This document shows positions 24,819-33,284 of a stretch of 64,000 bases of DNA, piece after piece (position 1 is the stretch's first letter; every line of letters begins with the position of its first letter). The notes beneath the pieces were generated by a model. The model was given only the letters and a program-made list of their open reading frames with translations. It did no database searches and had not been told where the DNA came from. Source of the stretch: Nonomuraea soli (GTDB taxonomy: Bacteria > Actinomycetota > Actinomycetes > Streptosporangiales > Streptosporangiaceae); assembly GCF_013761175.1 (NCBI RefSeq), contig NZ_JACDUR010000002.1:688816-752815 (forward strand). The letters run 5' to 3'. The position numbers and the translations under genes are program-made.

Positions 24819-25703
24819 TCCGCGAATGTAGAGATCGTCGAGGTGGGTCCGCGCGACGGCCTGCAGAACGAGAAGGTGATCGTGCCCACCGCGGCGAAGG
24901 TCGCCTACATCGAGGCACTCGTGGCCGCCGGACTGCGGCGGGTCGAGGCGGTCAGCTTCGTGCACCCGCGCCTGGTGCCGCAGATGGCCGACGCCGAGGA
25001 CGTCATGGCCCGCGTGCCGCGGATCCCCGGGGTGCGTTACGCGGGGCTGGTCCTCAACGAGCGCGGGCTGGATCGTGCGCTGGCCGCCGGGGTGGACGAG
25101 GTCAACGTCGTGGTCGTGGCCACCGAGACCTTCTCGCGGCGCAACCAGGGCATGAGCGTGGACGACGCGGTGCGGGGCTTCGGCGTGATCGCCGAACGCG
25201 CGCACGGCGCGGGGCTCGGCGTGACGCTGACCGTCGCCGCGGGCTTCGGCTGCCCCTTCGAGGGCGAGGTGAGCCCCGCCAGGGTCGCCGAGCTGGTCCG
25301 GCGTTGTCCCGGCGCCGACGAGATCGCCGTGGCCGACACCATCGGCGTCGGCGTCCCGGCCGACGTGCGCCGGGTGACGGCCGCGGTGCGCGAGGTCAGC
25401 CGGGCGCCCCTGCGCTTCCACTTCCACAACACGCGCAACTCCGGCTACGCCAACGCCCTGACGGCGTGGGAGCTGGGCGCCGCCGCCCTCGACTCCAGCG
25501 CCGGAGGGATCGGCGGTTGCCCCTTCGCCCCGGCCGCCACGGGCAACATCGCCACCGAGGACCTGCTCTACATGCTGCATCGATCGGGGGTGGCGACCGG
25601 GATCGACCTGGCCGCCACGCTGTCGGCGGCGGCGCTGATCGAGGAGCGGCTCGGGGCGCCGGTCCCGGCGCAACTGGGCCGTGCCGGAACGTGGCCCGCC
25701 TGA
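24813..25703 (+). CDS. Hydroxymethylglutaryl-CoA lyase-like enzyme
   Basis: A 296-residue TIM-barrel lyase of the HMGL-like family. The catalytic N-terminal motif is EVGPRDGLQNE, the metal histidines are in RFHFHNTRNSGYAN, and the cysteine loop is GGIGGCPFAPAATGN. These match HMG-CoA lyase rather than isopropylmalate synthase. It cleaves a 3-hydroxy-3-methylglutaryl-CoA-like ester to acetyl-CoA and a keto acid. ATG 24813 has AGAGG five bases upstream; GTG 24798 is a weaker alternative. With a CaiB transferase in the divergent operon, a CoA-transfer then cleavage sequence is likely. Confidence 0.9.
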   Translation: MQSANVEIVEVGPRDGLQNEKVIVPTAAKVAYIEALVAAGLRRVEAVSFVHPRLVPQMADAEDVMARVPRIPGVRYAGLVLNERGLDRALAAGVDEVNVVVVATETFSRRNQGMSVDDAVRGFGVIAERAHGAGLGVTLTVAAGFGCPFEGEVSPARVAELVRRCPGADEIAVADTIGVGVPADVRRVTAAVREVSRAPLRFHFHNTRNSGYANALTAWELGAAALDSSAGGIGGCPFAPAATGNIATEDLLYMLHRSGVATGIDLAATLSAAALIEERLGAPVPAQLGRAGTWPA

Positions 25704-25709
25704 GGGCCG

Positions 25710-26558
25710 TCAGCGGGAGGAGGTGTGGGCGAGGATCGCGGCGACGACCGTGTCCCAGTGGCGCCGCGGGAAGACCTCGTGGCCGGTCCGCTCCATGGCG
25801 ACGAAGCGGGCGCCGGGGATCTCCGCGGCCAGGGCCCGGCCGTGCTCCACGGGGACGAAGGGGTCGTCGGTGCCGTGCAGTACGAGCGTCGGGGCCTTGA
25901 TCTGGCCGAGCCGCTGCCGCCAGGGCTCGCCCGCGTCCAGCAGGAACGGGTTGGTGAGCTGCGCGGCGATGTCGAGGGAACGCCCGGCGACACGCTCGGC
26001 GAGCCGGCGTACGGCCGGCTCGTCGAAATGGCCGGCGGCGGCGAAGGGTCGCTCGGCCTCGACGAGATGGTCGATCACGGCGGCCCGGTCGTGCCAGTCG
26101 GGCTCCGGCGCCTCGGCCGAGAGCGCGGCCAGGAGCTCGGGCGTCATGCCCGGCAGGTCGTCGTACGGGTGGCCGGGGCCGCCTGGAGTGGAGGAGGCCA
26201 GGGTGAGCGTGGCGACCCGGTCGGGGTGGTCGAGCGCCACGAGCTGGGCGATCGCGGCGCCCTGCGACATGCCCACCAGGTGCGCGCGCTCCACGCCGAG
26301 CGCCTCGATCAGGGCGGCGGCGTCGGCGACGAGGTCACGCAGATCGTGCGGCGGCGCCCCCGCCGGTGAGCCGGTCGAGCGGCCGGCGTCCCGGCTGTCG
26401 TAGCGGATGACGTGGCGCCGGCCGTCGGCCAGGCGCTGGACGAACTCCTCCTCCCAGTTCAGGAGGCTGTGACCGCCGCCGTGGATCAGCAGGATCGCGG
26501 GGTCGGCGGGGTCGCCGAAGGTCTCGGTGGCCAGGTCTACGCCGTTGACGGTGTGCAT
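25710..26558 (-). CDS. Alpha/beta hydrolase
   Basis: A 282-residue cytoplasmic alpha/beta hydrolase without a signal peptide. It has the oxyanion strand ILLIHGGGHSLLNWE, nucleophile elbow VGMSQGAA, acid in LHGTDDPFVP and base in RTGHEVFP. The cap region is about residues 125-215. Family members include esterases, haloperoxidase-like enzymes and C-C hydrolases. It is divergent from a MarR regulator and its promoter carries two MarR-type operators, so it is probably induced by the compound it acts on. Confidence 0.9.
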   Translation of the reverse strand: MHTVNGVDLATETFGDPADPAILLIHGGGHSLLNWEEEFVQRLADGRRHVIRYDSRDAGRSTGSPAGAPPHDLRDLVADAAALIEALGVERAHLVGMSQGAAIAQLVALDHPDRVATLTLASSTPGGPGHPYDDLPGMTPELLAALSAEAPEPDWHDRAAVIDHLVEAERPFAAAGHFDEPAVRRLAERVAGRSLDIAAQLTNPFLLDAGEPWRQRLGQIKAPTLVLHGTDDPFVPVEHGRALAAEIPGARFVAMERTGHEVFPRRHWDTVVAAILAHTSSR

Positions 26559-26577
26559 GTGCGGTCCCCTCCGGGAA

Positions 26578-26631
26578 TCTTCGTTACATGTAACGAAGAA
26601 GGTAGCACCGAAGTTCGTTACATGTAACTAG
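26578..26631. promoter_or_regulatory. Double MarR-type operator
   Basis: A perfect 22-base palindrome at 26578-26599 has the core GTTACATGTAAC flanked by TCTTC and GAAGA-type arms. A second copy of the same core lies at 26617-26628. Centres are 34 bases apart. The sites fill the promoter region between the hydrolase and MarR genes, which is the normal place for a MarR autorepressor. Confidence 0.85.
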
Positions 26632-26651
26632 GTTTCGGTAGAGTGGGTGCC

Positions 26652-27119
26652 ATGACGCGATCCGGCCCACACGACCAGGCGGCCCGCGACGCCTGGGCCG
26701 CCTACCGCAGGCTGCAGCTCCTGGTCGACGCGGAGGTGGCCCGCGACCTCGAGCGTGACTCCGGCCTGTCCATGGCCGACTACGAGGTGCTGGCGGCGGC
26801 GGCCGGGCTGGCGAGCGCGGAGACGTGCGTCAGGGTCGGAGGCCTCGCCGCGAAGCTGCAGTGGGCCCACGGGCGGCTGTCGCGCCAGCTCGGCCGGATG
26901 GAACGGCGGGGGCTGATCGCGCGAGAGGCGTGCGAGCTCGACGGGCGGGGGGACGACGTGCTGCTCACGGGGGCCGGACGGCAGGCCTACGAGGAGGCGA
27001 CACCCGGGCACCTGGCGTCGATCGAGCGGCACTTCGGGCGGGCGCTGACGGGGGCGCAGCTGGCGGCGCTGGTCGACATCGAACGAGCCGTCGCGGCCGG
27101 GAGCCGGTCGACGGCCTGA
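26652..27119 (+). CDS. MarR-family transcriptional regulator
   Basis: A 155-residue regulator. Helices at both ends form the dimer, and the winged helix runs over about residues 55-110 (VRVGGLAAKLQWAHGRLSRQLGRMERRGLIAREACELDGRGDDVLLT). ATG 26652 is preferred; GTG 26643 would add three residues. It should bind the two GTTACATGTAAC sites just upstream and control itself and the hydrolase. A hairpin terminator follows. Confidence 0.9.
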   Translation: MTRSGPHDQAARDAWAAYRRLQLLVDAEVARDLERDSGLSMADYEVLAAAAGLASAETCVRVGGLAAKLQWAHGRLSRQLGRMERRGLIAREACELDGRGDDVLLTGAGRQAYEEATPGHLASIERHFGRALTGAQLAALVDIERAVAAGSRSTA

Positions 27120-27155
27120 CGTGCTGGTGCGCTTATACGTGCCGGGCGATGTGAA

Positions 27156-27193
27156 GCGGCCACCTCGGGCCAAGCGGCGCCCTCGGTGGCCGC
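27156..27193. terminator. Terminator hairpin between convergent genes
   Basis: GCGGCCACC (27156-27164) pairs with GGTGGCCGC (27185-27193), and CGGGC with GCCC closes further in after a two-base mismatch, leaving an eight-base loop. It lies 36 bases after the MarR stop and before the end of the convergent secreted hydrolase gene. Confidence 0.75.
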
Positions 27194-27221
27194 GGTTCAG
27201 CGGGCCGACCCGTTCAGCGAA

Positions 27222-28124
27222 TCAGCCTCGTTCGTGCGCGACCGTGACGTGGGGGTCGGCGGCGTCGCCGAACCCGTAGACGTACGCCTCGGCGAGCTTG
27301 TCCCCCAGGGAGGCGCGCAGGAACAGCGCGCTCCACCGGGCGGCGGCGTCGATGCTGTCGTCCTGGGAGAGCGTCTGCGGTGAGGGGTCGGGGCGGGCCC
27401 CTGGCGGGGTCTGGGTGTCGGTGAGGCCGTAGTGGTTGGCCCACTGGACGCTGACGTGGACCTTCGGGGGCGAGCCGAGCGAGTCGTAGGTGGCCCGCGC
27501 GGCCGCCGGGAGGTTGGAGCCGTCCGCGTCGCCCTGGACGAGGGCCACCGGCAGCCCGGCGTTGGCGATGGGGACTCCCGTGCTCGCGCCGTAGAACGCC
27601 GCCGCGCGCAGCGCCCCCGGCCGCTGGTAGACCGGGCCGAAGCAGAACGGCGGCATGCAGGTGTCGCCGAGCGAGAAGAGCCCGGCGGCGCCGCCGAAGG
27701 AGTGTCCCAGCAGGACCAGGCGCCCCGCGTCGAGGCGCCCGGCGAGCGGTGAGTCCGCCCGCACGTTCTCCTCGGCGGCCCACTGCACGGTGGCCTGGAG
27801 CTGCAGGCTCTCGGCGAAGAGCCCCGTCACCGGTCCGACGGCGCGCAGGTGGTCGGGCACCACCACGGCGAAGCCGAACCCGGCGACGGTCCTGGCGAAG
27901 CGGCTGTAGCTCTCCTTCGGCACGTTGCCGCCCTGGAGCAGCAGGGCGACCGGGAGGGCCGCGCGGCCGGGCGGGACGTGGACCGTGGCGGGATCGGCCC
28001 CGACGTGGGTGTCGTGGCTGCTCACCCAGGTGGGTGTGTCGGCCTGCGCGGCAGGCGCCGCCAGGGCGGCCGTCGCGATCAGGGTGGCGAGCGTGACGGC
28101 CGCCAGCCGCCTCGGGAAGGTCAC
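27222..28124 (-). CDS. Secreted alpha/beta hydrolase (chlorophyllase/cutinase-like)
   Basis: A 300-residue exported hydrolase. The signal peptide is FPRRLAAVTLATLIATAALAAPAAQA with cleavage near residue 30. The nucleophile elbow is LLGHSFGGA, the likely acid is in VQGDADGSNLP, and the base is probably in QWANHYGLTD. A DTCMPPFCFG loop suggests a disulfide. GTG 28124 is used because it overlaps the upstream stop (GTGA) and has GGGAGAAAG upstream. Substrate unknown; it shares the fold of the 2.3-kb hydrolase but is not closely similar. Confidence 0.85.
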   Translation of the reverse strand: MTFPRRLAAVTLATLIATAALAAPAAQADTPTWVSSHDTHVGADPATVHVPPGRAALPVALLLQGGNVPKESYSRFARTVAGFGFAVVVPDHLRAVGPVTGLFAESLQLQATVQWAAEENVRADSPLAGRLDAGRLVLLGHSFGGAAGLFSLGDTCMPPFCFGPVYQRPGALRAAAFYGASTGVPIANAGLPVALVQGDADGSNLPAAARATYDSLGSPPKVHVSVQWANHYGLTDTQTPPGARPDPSPQTLSQDDSIDAAARWSALFLRASLGDKLAEAYVYGFGDAADPHVTVAHERG

Positions 28125-28750
28125 GATGATCTTTCTCCCATCGACGTGGATGCCGGCGCGGTGACCGGCGTGGTCGTGCGCATGCGCCAGACGGCCACGG
28201 CGAAGGCCGTCCAGATGAGCGTGTTGAGCGACTCCTCCACCCACTGCAGGGCGATGGTCTGCTCGGGGCGCGAGGCCAGCAGTCCCATCGCGTACGTGCC
28301 GAGGAGGTTGAAGCCGAACAGCAGCCGCTCGGCGAGCCGCCTGGAGAGCAGCAGCAGGCGAACGGAGAGCAGGGTGGCGCAGACCGTGGTGATCAGCAGG
28401 AGCGGCCAGGTGGCGCCGGTCGCGACCGCCGCGGCCAGCCCCGACCCGGTGAGGGCCGCGAACGCCCACCACGGCGCCCTGGGGGCCAGCACCGCCCAGG
28501 CCAGCAACGTGAACCCGGGTGCGAACAGGTAGAACTGCACCGCGGACAGGATGGCGACGTCGGGACCTCCCGCCGCCACCAGGAGCTTCCAGACCGCCTT
28601 CAGCGCGCCGCCGAGGACGACGAGGGCTCCACCCGTGCCTGCCGCCACGCGGGCGGGTCCTTCGAGGAGCGGCACCAGCAGGGTGATGCCGATCGCCATG
28701 GCCACGACGGGCAGGAAATCGACGAGGGCCAGGGAGAGGGGATAGTCCAT
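28121..28750 (-). CDS. Integral membrane protein, function unknown
   Basis: A 209-residue protein with about six hydrophobic helices (for example LVDFLPVVAMAIGITLLVPLL, FYLFAPGFTLLAWAVLAP, WPLLLITTVCATLLSVRLLLL). No transport motif is visible. ATG 28750 has GGGAGG seven bases before it. It is co-transcribed with the secreted hydrolase and shares its promoter region with the divergent MFS gene. Confidence 0.82.
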   Translation of the reverse strand: MDYPLSLALVDFLPVVAMAIGITLLVPLLEGPARVAAGTGGALVVLGGALKAVWKLLVAAGGPDVAILSAVQFYLFAPGFTLLAWAVLAPRAPWWAFAALTGSGLAAAVATGATWPLLLITTVCATLLSVRLLLLSRRLAERLLFGFNLLGTYAMGLLASRPEQTIALQWVEESLNTLIWTAFAVAVWRMRTTTPVTAPASTSMGERSS

Positions 28751-28764
28751 GTGACCTCCCGGAG

Positions 28765-28827
28765 GGAAACGTGGTTTCCAAAGTAGCCGGGCACCTCGTT
28801 GACGGGAAACGCTGTTTCCATAACGAT
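28765..28827. promoter_or_regulatory. Twin GGAAAC-N3-GTTTCC operators and MFS promoter
   Basis: GGAAACGTGGTTTCC (28765-28779) and GGAAACGCTGTTTCC (28805-28819) are perfect-arm palindromes 40 bases apart. The second fills the spacer between a -35 box TTGACG (28799-28804) and a weak -10 AACGAT (28822-28827) of the MFS gene, the classic site for repression. The form is like IclR-family operators. The nearest IclR gene in the window is 20 kb away. Confidence 0.8.
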
Positions 28828-28861
28828 GTGGGCCACCAGGACCCGCATCCGAGGAGCGACC

Positions 28862-30190
28862 ATGACCGCTGACGAGCACGTCGACATCCCGGTGGCGGGT
28901 CGGCCGCCCTTACGGGTCAGGCTCGACTCGGCCGCCCCGTTCGGCTGGTGGCCCGCCGTCTGCATCGCCCTTGTGGCCTTCATCGACCGGGTGGAGTTCA
29001 ACCTCATGGCAGGGGCGCTGCCGGTCATCCAGCGGGAGCTCGGCTTCGGCGACACGGCGGGCGGCGCGATCGCTTCCGCGGCGGCGGTGGCCGGGATCAT
29101 TCTGCTCATCCCGGCCGGCCGCCTCGCCGACCGGGGCCGCAGGACCTGGATCCTGGCCGCCGTGGTGGGGGTCTGGTCGCTGCTGACCCTCGGCAGCGGC
29201 CTGGTCACCACCTACGCCATGCTGTTCACGGTGCGGGTCATGCTCGGCGGCGCCGGGCTGCTCTACAACCCCGCGGGCTCCAGCCTGCTGGCCGACTACT
29301 TCCCCGGCAGCAGCCGGGCGCGGGCCTTCGCGCTGGAGAGGTTCGGCTACTTCGCCGGTCCCGCCGGCGGCGTCATCGCGGGCGGCGCGCTGGCCGGGCT
29401 GTACGGCTGGCGCACGATGTTCTTCCTGGTCGCGGTGCCCGGCATCGTCATCGCGCTGCTCTGCCTGACCCTGCGAGAGCCGGCCAGGGGCACCGGCGAC
29501 CGCATCGAGCTGCTCCGTACGGGAGAGGTGCCCGCGGCGCCGGAGCACGTCACGCCGCGCGGTTCCACGCTGCGGGAGATGCGCGGCCTGCTGACGATCA
29601 GGACTCTGCGCGCGATCGTGATCGGGCTCAGCACGCTCTTCTTCGGCCTGGGCGGCCTGATGTTCTGGCTGCCGACCTTCTACGCCAGGACCTTCGGGCT
29701 GTCGAGCGGCGCTGCCTCCGCCATCGCCGGATCGGTGGGGCTGGTCGGGATGATCGCGGGCGCGCTGGTCAGCGCCCGGCTGGGCGACCGCTGGTCGCAC
29801 CGGCGCGTGACGCTCGGCGCCATCGGCCTGATGATCGGCGCGCTGAGCCTGGCCGCCTCGGTGGCGGTGCCGCTGCTGCCGGTCCAGCTGTTCTTCCTGG
29901 GGGTGGCCAACTTCGGCATCATGCTGGCCATCCCCGCCCTCACCGCCGCCGTGGCCGACGTCGTCCCGGCCGCGCGCCGGGGACTGGGCTTCGCCCTGTC
30001 GCAGTTCGTCGTCTCCCTGGCCGGGGCCTTCGGCCCGCTGCTGGTGGGCGCGGCGTCGGAGGCCACCGGCTCGCTGCGGGTGGCCTACGCGCTCCTCGCG
30101 GTGCCGCTGGTGCTGGGCGCGCTGCTGACGTTGCGTGGCCGGTCCAGCCTGGAGACCGACCGGCGGGCCGCGTTGTCGGCGCTCTCGTAG
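28862..30190 (+). CDS. MFS transporter
   Basis: A 442-residue, 12-helix major facilitator. The first intracellular loop has the motif GRLADRGRRTW, close to the DRxGRR pattern, and a second copy SARLGDRWSHRR follows helix 8. It resembles aromatic-acid or organic-anion transporters (VAFIDRVEFNLMAGALPVIQREL). ATG 28862 has GAGGAG upstream; longer frames would run through the operators. Its promoter holds twin IclR-like sites, so it probably imports a catabolic substrate. Confidence 0.92.
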   Translation: MTADEHVDIPVAGRPPLRVRLDSAAPFGWWPAVCIALVAFIDRVEFNLMAGALPVIQRELGFGDTAGGAIASAAAVAGIILLIPAGRLADRGRRTWILAAVVGVWSLLTLGSGLVTTYAMLFTVRVMLGGAGLLYNPAGSSLLADYFPGSSRARAFALERFGYFAGPAGGVIAGGALAGLYGWRTMFFLVAVPGIVIALLCLTLREPARGTGDRIELLRTGEVPAAPEHVTPRGSTLREMRGLLTIRTLRAIVIGLSTLFFGLGGLMFWLPTFYARTFGLSSGAASAIAGSVGLVGMIAGALVSARLGDRWSHRRVTLGAIGLMIGALSLAASVAVPLLPVQLFFLGVANFGIMLAIPALTAAVADVVPAARRGLGFALSQFVVSLAGAFGPLLVGAASEATGSLRVAYALLAVPLVLGALLTLRGRSSLETDRRAALSALS

Positions 30191-30194
30191 CGGG

Positions 30195-30715
30195 CGGTAC
30201 AACAACCGCCGGAATCGCGCCGATCGCCGCGCTCAGCAGCAGGGTCACGCCCATGCTCGGCCCGGCGATCCGGCTGCAGGCAACCAGCTCGGCGCGCAGG
30301 CGCGGCACCACCGCGCCGAGCGCGTGTAGCTGGACAGCGCCCACGACGGCCGTCCCGGCGTCCTGCGGCATCACCGCCAGGGGCAGGAAGTGCGCCGCGA
30401 CGAGAAGGGCGACCCACCAGGCCATCCACCGGGACACGCCCCCGCCTGGCCAGCACCGGGCAGTCCAGGCCCGCAGCCGCGACCAGCACCCCGAACCAGT
30501 GGCACTCAGCGGCCAGGGCCGTGGGCTGACCCTAGTTGGTGGTGGTGAGCACACCGAAGGCGACGGCGAGCCCGACCCCCAGCACCGAGCCCGCTCCGAG
30601 CCAAACACGCCAGGACCGGGGCGGATCCTCCTGCGACCAGCCGAACCAGACGAAGGCCATCAGCCCGAAACCAGGCCGTCGTGAAGTACTGGTCACGGAG
30701 GAAGTCGGTCAGCAT
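30195..30715 (-). pseudogene. Broken actinobacterial membrane-protein gene
   Basis: Reading from ATG 30715 gives MLTDFLRDQYFTTAWF. One extra base near 30670 then shifts the frame, and the next frame reads GLMAFVWFGWSQEDPPRSWR and GLAVAFGVLTTTN, ending in TAG (30532-30534). Beyond the stop the protein continues (GQPTALAAECHWFGVLVAAAG), and after another shift resumes as WVALLVAAHFLPLAVMPQDAG and MGVTLLLSAAIGA. The TAG is probably a mutated TGG. At least two frameshifts and one nonsense change mean it is dead. It was a four- to six-helix membrane protein of unknown role. Confidence 0.75.
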
Positions 30716-30717
30716 GC

Positions 30718-31287
30718 TCACTCGTTTCCACGAACAAACAGGGGCGAACCGGGATGGCCACCCCCATCGGGATGGACACCAGCACGCCCAGGGCGAAGAA
30801 CGTCCACTGCTGCCGTTTCCCGGCCACGACGTTGGCATCGATAACCGTCTGGGCCGCTCCGGCCATGAGGGCCTGGATCTTCTCGGCCTGCTCCTGGTTG
30901 ACCCCAAGGACGTGCTGCGTCGGCCGAGCGCTGGGCCAGTTCTTCACTGGCGGCCTGCTGCGCGTGAAGCTCACAGGTCAGCTCGCCCACCAGTCCCGCA
31001 GTTTCCTGCAGCGATGACGTGATCTTGGAGCTGAGATCGCGCAGTCGCTCCCCAGGCACCGCGTTCTCGTATTCCACGGCGATGCCCAGGAACGCGACCC
31101 ACACCGTCCACGCCGGAGTCGTCGCGATCAAGAACGCGAAACCCATCACGATGGTTATATAGAGCAGAATGCCCGCTCCGATGCCAGCGAGGGCGTGGAG
31201 CGTTAACTTGAGCGGACCTGGCGGCGGGTGGGGCGTAGGAGGCGGCCATCCTGCCGGAAGCACGGTCGCGATCCGACACCCTCGCAT
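30718..31287 (-). pseudogene. Frameshifted membrane/coiled-coil protein gene
   Basis: The first frame gives a membrane segment LHALAGIGAGILLYITIVMGFAFLI, then a helical region ending ASEELAQRSADAA. Around 30920 the sense moves to a different frame, LGVNQEQAEKIQALMAGAAQ and a second membrane helix WTFFALGVLVSIPMGVAI. The open frame after the shift is arginine/glycine-rich nonsense. The next broken gene starts three bases after this one, so the two were an operon. Function unknown. Confidence 0.65.
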
Positions 31288-31301
31288 AACCGGCCAAGAT
31301 C

Positions 31302-31620
31302 ATGAGCGACACCCTGATCGTCTCACCACCACGCCTGCCCGGCTCCGTAGCCGAGATCGAGCTCGCTGGCTGGTCCCTCTTTCTCCGCCGCGTCGACGCA
31401 TCGACCCTGCCGGCCCTGCTCGACAACCTCAACACCGGCCACCCGGGCGGCTTGATTCCACTCGACAGCGAACCTTCGCACCTCACCAGCACCCGGAGCA
31501 CGACGAGTTCGGGCGTGAAGGCTTCGTCCCGACCTTCCCGAGGTGGTTGATCAACCACGAGACGATCACTCACACGCATCCGACCGTCCGCACTGTGTTC
31601 TACGCGCCAGAGAACCGTGG
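31302..31620 (+). pseudogene. Possible remnant of a small hypothetical gene
   Basis: The frame from ATG 31302 reads MSDTLIVSPPRLPGSVAEIE and LPALLDNLNTGHPGGLIPLD, with normal amino-acid composition. Near 31485 the sensible sequence changes frame to PEHDEFGREGFVPTFPRWLI and ETITHTHPTVRTVFYAPE. No family recognised. It runs into the end of the opposing pentapeptide-type remnant. The evidence is only composition and continuity, so this is tentative. Confidence 0.35.
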
Positions 31621-32540
31621 ACTTCCCGGCGTTCAGTCGCTCGACCAGCTTTGCGTCCCCGGAGAAGCTTCCCCACGGACCTGGCGTCTGCGACATGGCA
31701 CCGAAAGAAGTCCAGATTGATGAGGGTTGGGCCGCTCAGGTCGATGTTCATCTCCGCCCAAAGGCCTTCGTCGGCGGGGCTGGTCTCGCGTTCGTACCCC
31801 CAGCGGTCGTCGCGGATGTGGGCGGTGAGGATGCTCTGGGCAGTGAGGCGAACGTGGCGTTCGCCTCTTTGATCGGACACGTCGCCGGTTGCGGCAGGAT
31901 GCGTTCCGGGCTGGACTGCGGCAGTTACAGCGTCAGCTGCGGGCTTGGCTGACGAGACGGGTCCGGGGTCGGTGTAGTCCACGCGCAAGTAGGCGCAGAT
32001 CACATTCACGATGGTCTGACGGTGGCCCGGGTTGTCCTGCGCGAGGCGCTCCAAGGCATACAGGCCGCCCAGGCGGACGGCGGCCTGGTCGCTCCCGAGC
32101 TGCTCTACCGCTTTGATATACAGCTCGGTGACACGGCGCTCCGTCGCGTCATGTTTGGTGTGGGCTGCGACTTCCTTGGCCAGGTCGGCGTTGAACTGGC
32201 CAAGGTAGGCGGTGACGTGCGCTGCGTGTTCTTGATGGCGTTGGCGGCGGAAGGCGAGCATCAAGGTCACCGCTGCCCCAACTCCGGCGCCTGCGGCCAG
32301 CGCGGTCTGGATGGCGCCCTGCCGGGCGGAGGCCTCCGCCGCTGCCCACCCGGCGGCCGGCAGAAGCCAGGCCAGGCCGCCGACGACGCCGCCGACCAGC
32401 AGCGTGATCGGGACAATCCACCATGCGGCCGGGCGTGGGGTGCGCAGCTGCGGAGGCCGGATGTCTGTTGGGGCTGCAGGGAAGTCAGCGCGTTCAGGTT
32501 GGCGGCGTGGCAGTAACCCCATGTCTTCCATTTCAGTCAT
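31566..32540 (-). pseudogene. Truncated pentapeptide-repeat-type membrane protein
   Basis: From ATG 32540 the protein has two membrane helices (IVPITLLVGGVVGGLAWLLP; IQTALAAGAGVGAAVTLMLAF). The actinobacterial block RVTELYIKAVEQLGSDQAAV, LYALERLAQDNPGHRQTIVN and IDLSGPTLINLDFFRCHVAD follows; this normally leads into pentapeptide repeats. At about 31690 two single-base losses break the frame: the next frame reads SFSGDAKLVERLNAGKSTVLW and then degenerates. Only the first repeat turns survive. Confidence 0.7.
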
Positions 32541-32604
32541 TGGCGACCGTGCGTAGGCGCTGGGATGCCCGATCGTTACCGGTTCGGCCGGTGGAGGAGG
32601 TTCA

Positions 32605-32838
32605 GTGCGCGAACTGCCCGTGAGCAACGAGGCGATCATCGCCGCGCTGCGCCGCAGGATCGACCAGCTCATCTACGAGAACGCCGTCCTGCAGGCGGCC
32701 ATCGACCAGCTCAACACCCCGTTACCGCAACCAGGCGTACAGGGTTCCCGTGATCGAGATCGCGCAGGCGATGGTGAACATGATGAGGGATACGGGCATG
32801 GCGGTCATCCGGCGGGGATTTCGCTCAAGCATCCGTAG
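32605..32838 (+). CDS. Short coiled-coil protein or fragment
   Basis: GTG 32605 begins RELPVSNEAIIAALRRRIDQ and LIYENAVLQAAIDQLNT, a heptad-like helical segment common in small actinophage or plasmid proteins. After residue about 43 the sequence becomes charged low-complexity and overlaps the opposing membrane-protein gene by 117 bases. It may be a real small gene truncated at its 3' end, in keeping with the phage tail remnant nearby. Confidence 0.3.
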   Translation: MRELPVSNEAIIAALRRRIDQLIYENAVLQAAIDQLNTPLPQPGVQGSRDRDRAGDGEHDEGYGHGGHPAGISLKHP

Positions 32839-33225
32839 CGAGGCGACGCCCGATGCGGTGGCCAGCCGGTCCTGGAGCTCGGCCAGCGGCTGGAGGGCCA
32901 GTCGGGCGAGGCTGCGCTGTCGCCACCCGGCGATGGCCGCAGCGAGGGAGACCATGGCCGAGATCACGCCGATGGCACCCGCTACCGCGTCCAGCTTCGC
33001 CTGCAGCGCACCGACGTAGGCGGCCGCCATCACGGCGATCGAGACGAGGTAGAAGTTGAGGATCTGCAGGCCAAGGCCTAGGCGGTGCTCGTACCAGCGT
33101 TGAGCGTGCTCAAGGGCGGCGACCAGCGACTCGTGATCGTTGCGCTCGGCGGGCTCTGCTGGCGCCCGGCTGCGACCGGATAGCCATTGAGCAACCGTCA
33201 GGACTGGTAACGCCATCTTGCGCAT
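32722..33225 (-). CDS. Membrane protein of unknown function
   Basis: A 167-residue protein with three predicted membrane helices (FYLVSIAVMAAAYVGAL, AGAIGVISAMVSLAAAIAGW, PVSLIMFTIACAISITGTLY) and an amphipathic helix between helices 2 and 3. ATG 33225 has GGAGGG just upstream. The layout resembles small SLATT-like membrane proteins found near defence or mobile genes, but I see no proof. It is intact although the neighbours are decayed. Confidence 0.65.
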   Translation of the reverse strand: MRKMALPVLTVAQWLSGRSRAPAEPAERNDHESLVAALEHAQRWYEHRLGLGLQILNFYLVSIAVMAAAYVGALQAKLDAVAGAIGVISAMVSLAAAIAGWRQRSLARLALQPLAELQDRLATASGVASLRMLERNPRRMTAMPVSLIMFTIACAISITGTLYAWLR

Positions 33226-33284
33226 ACGCCCTCCGTTGGCCCTGCCCGCATCTCCATCACAACACCAGACGGAGGCCTTCGTCC

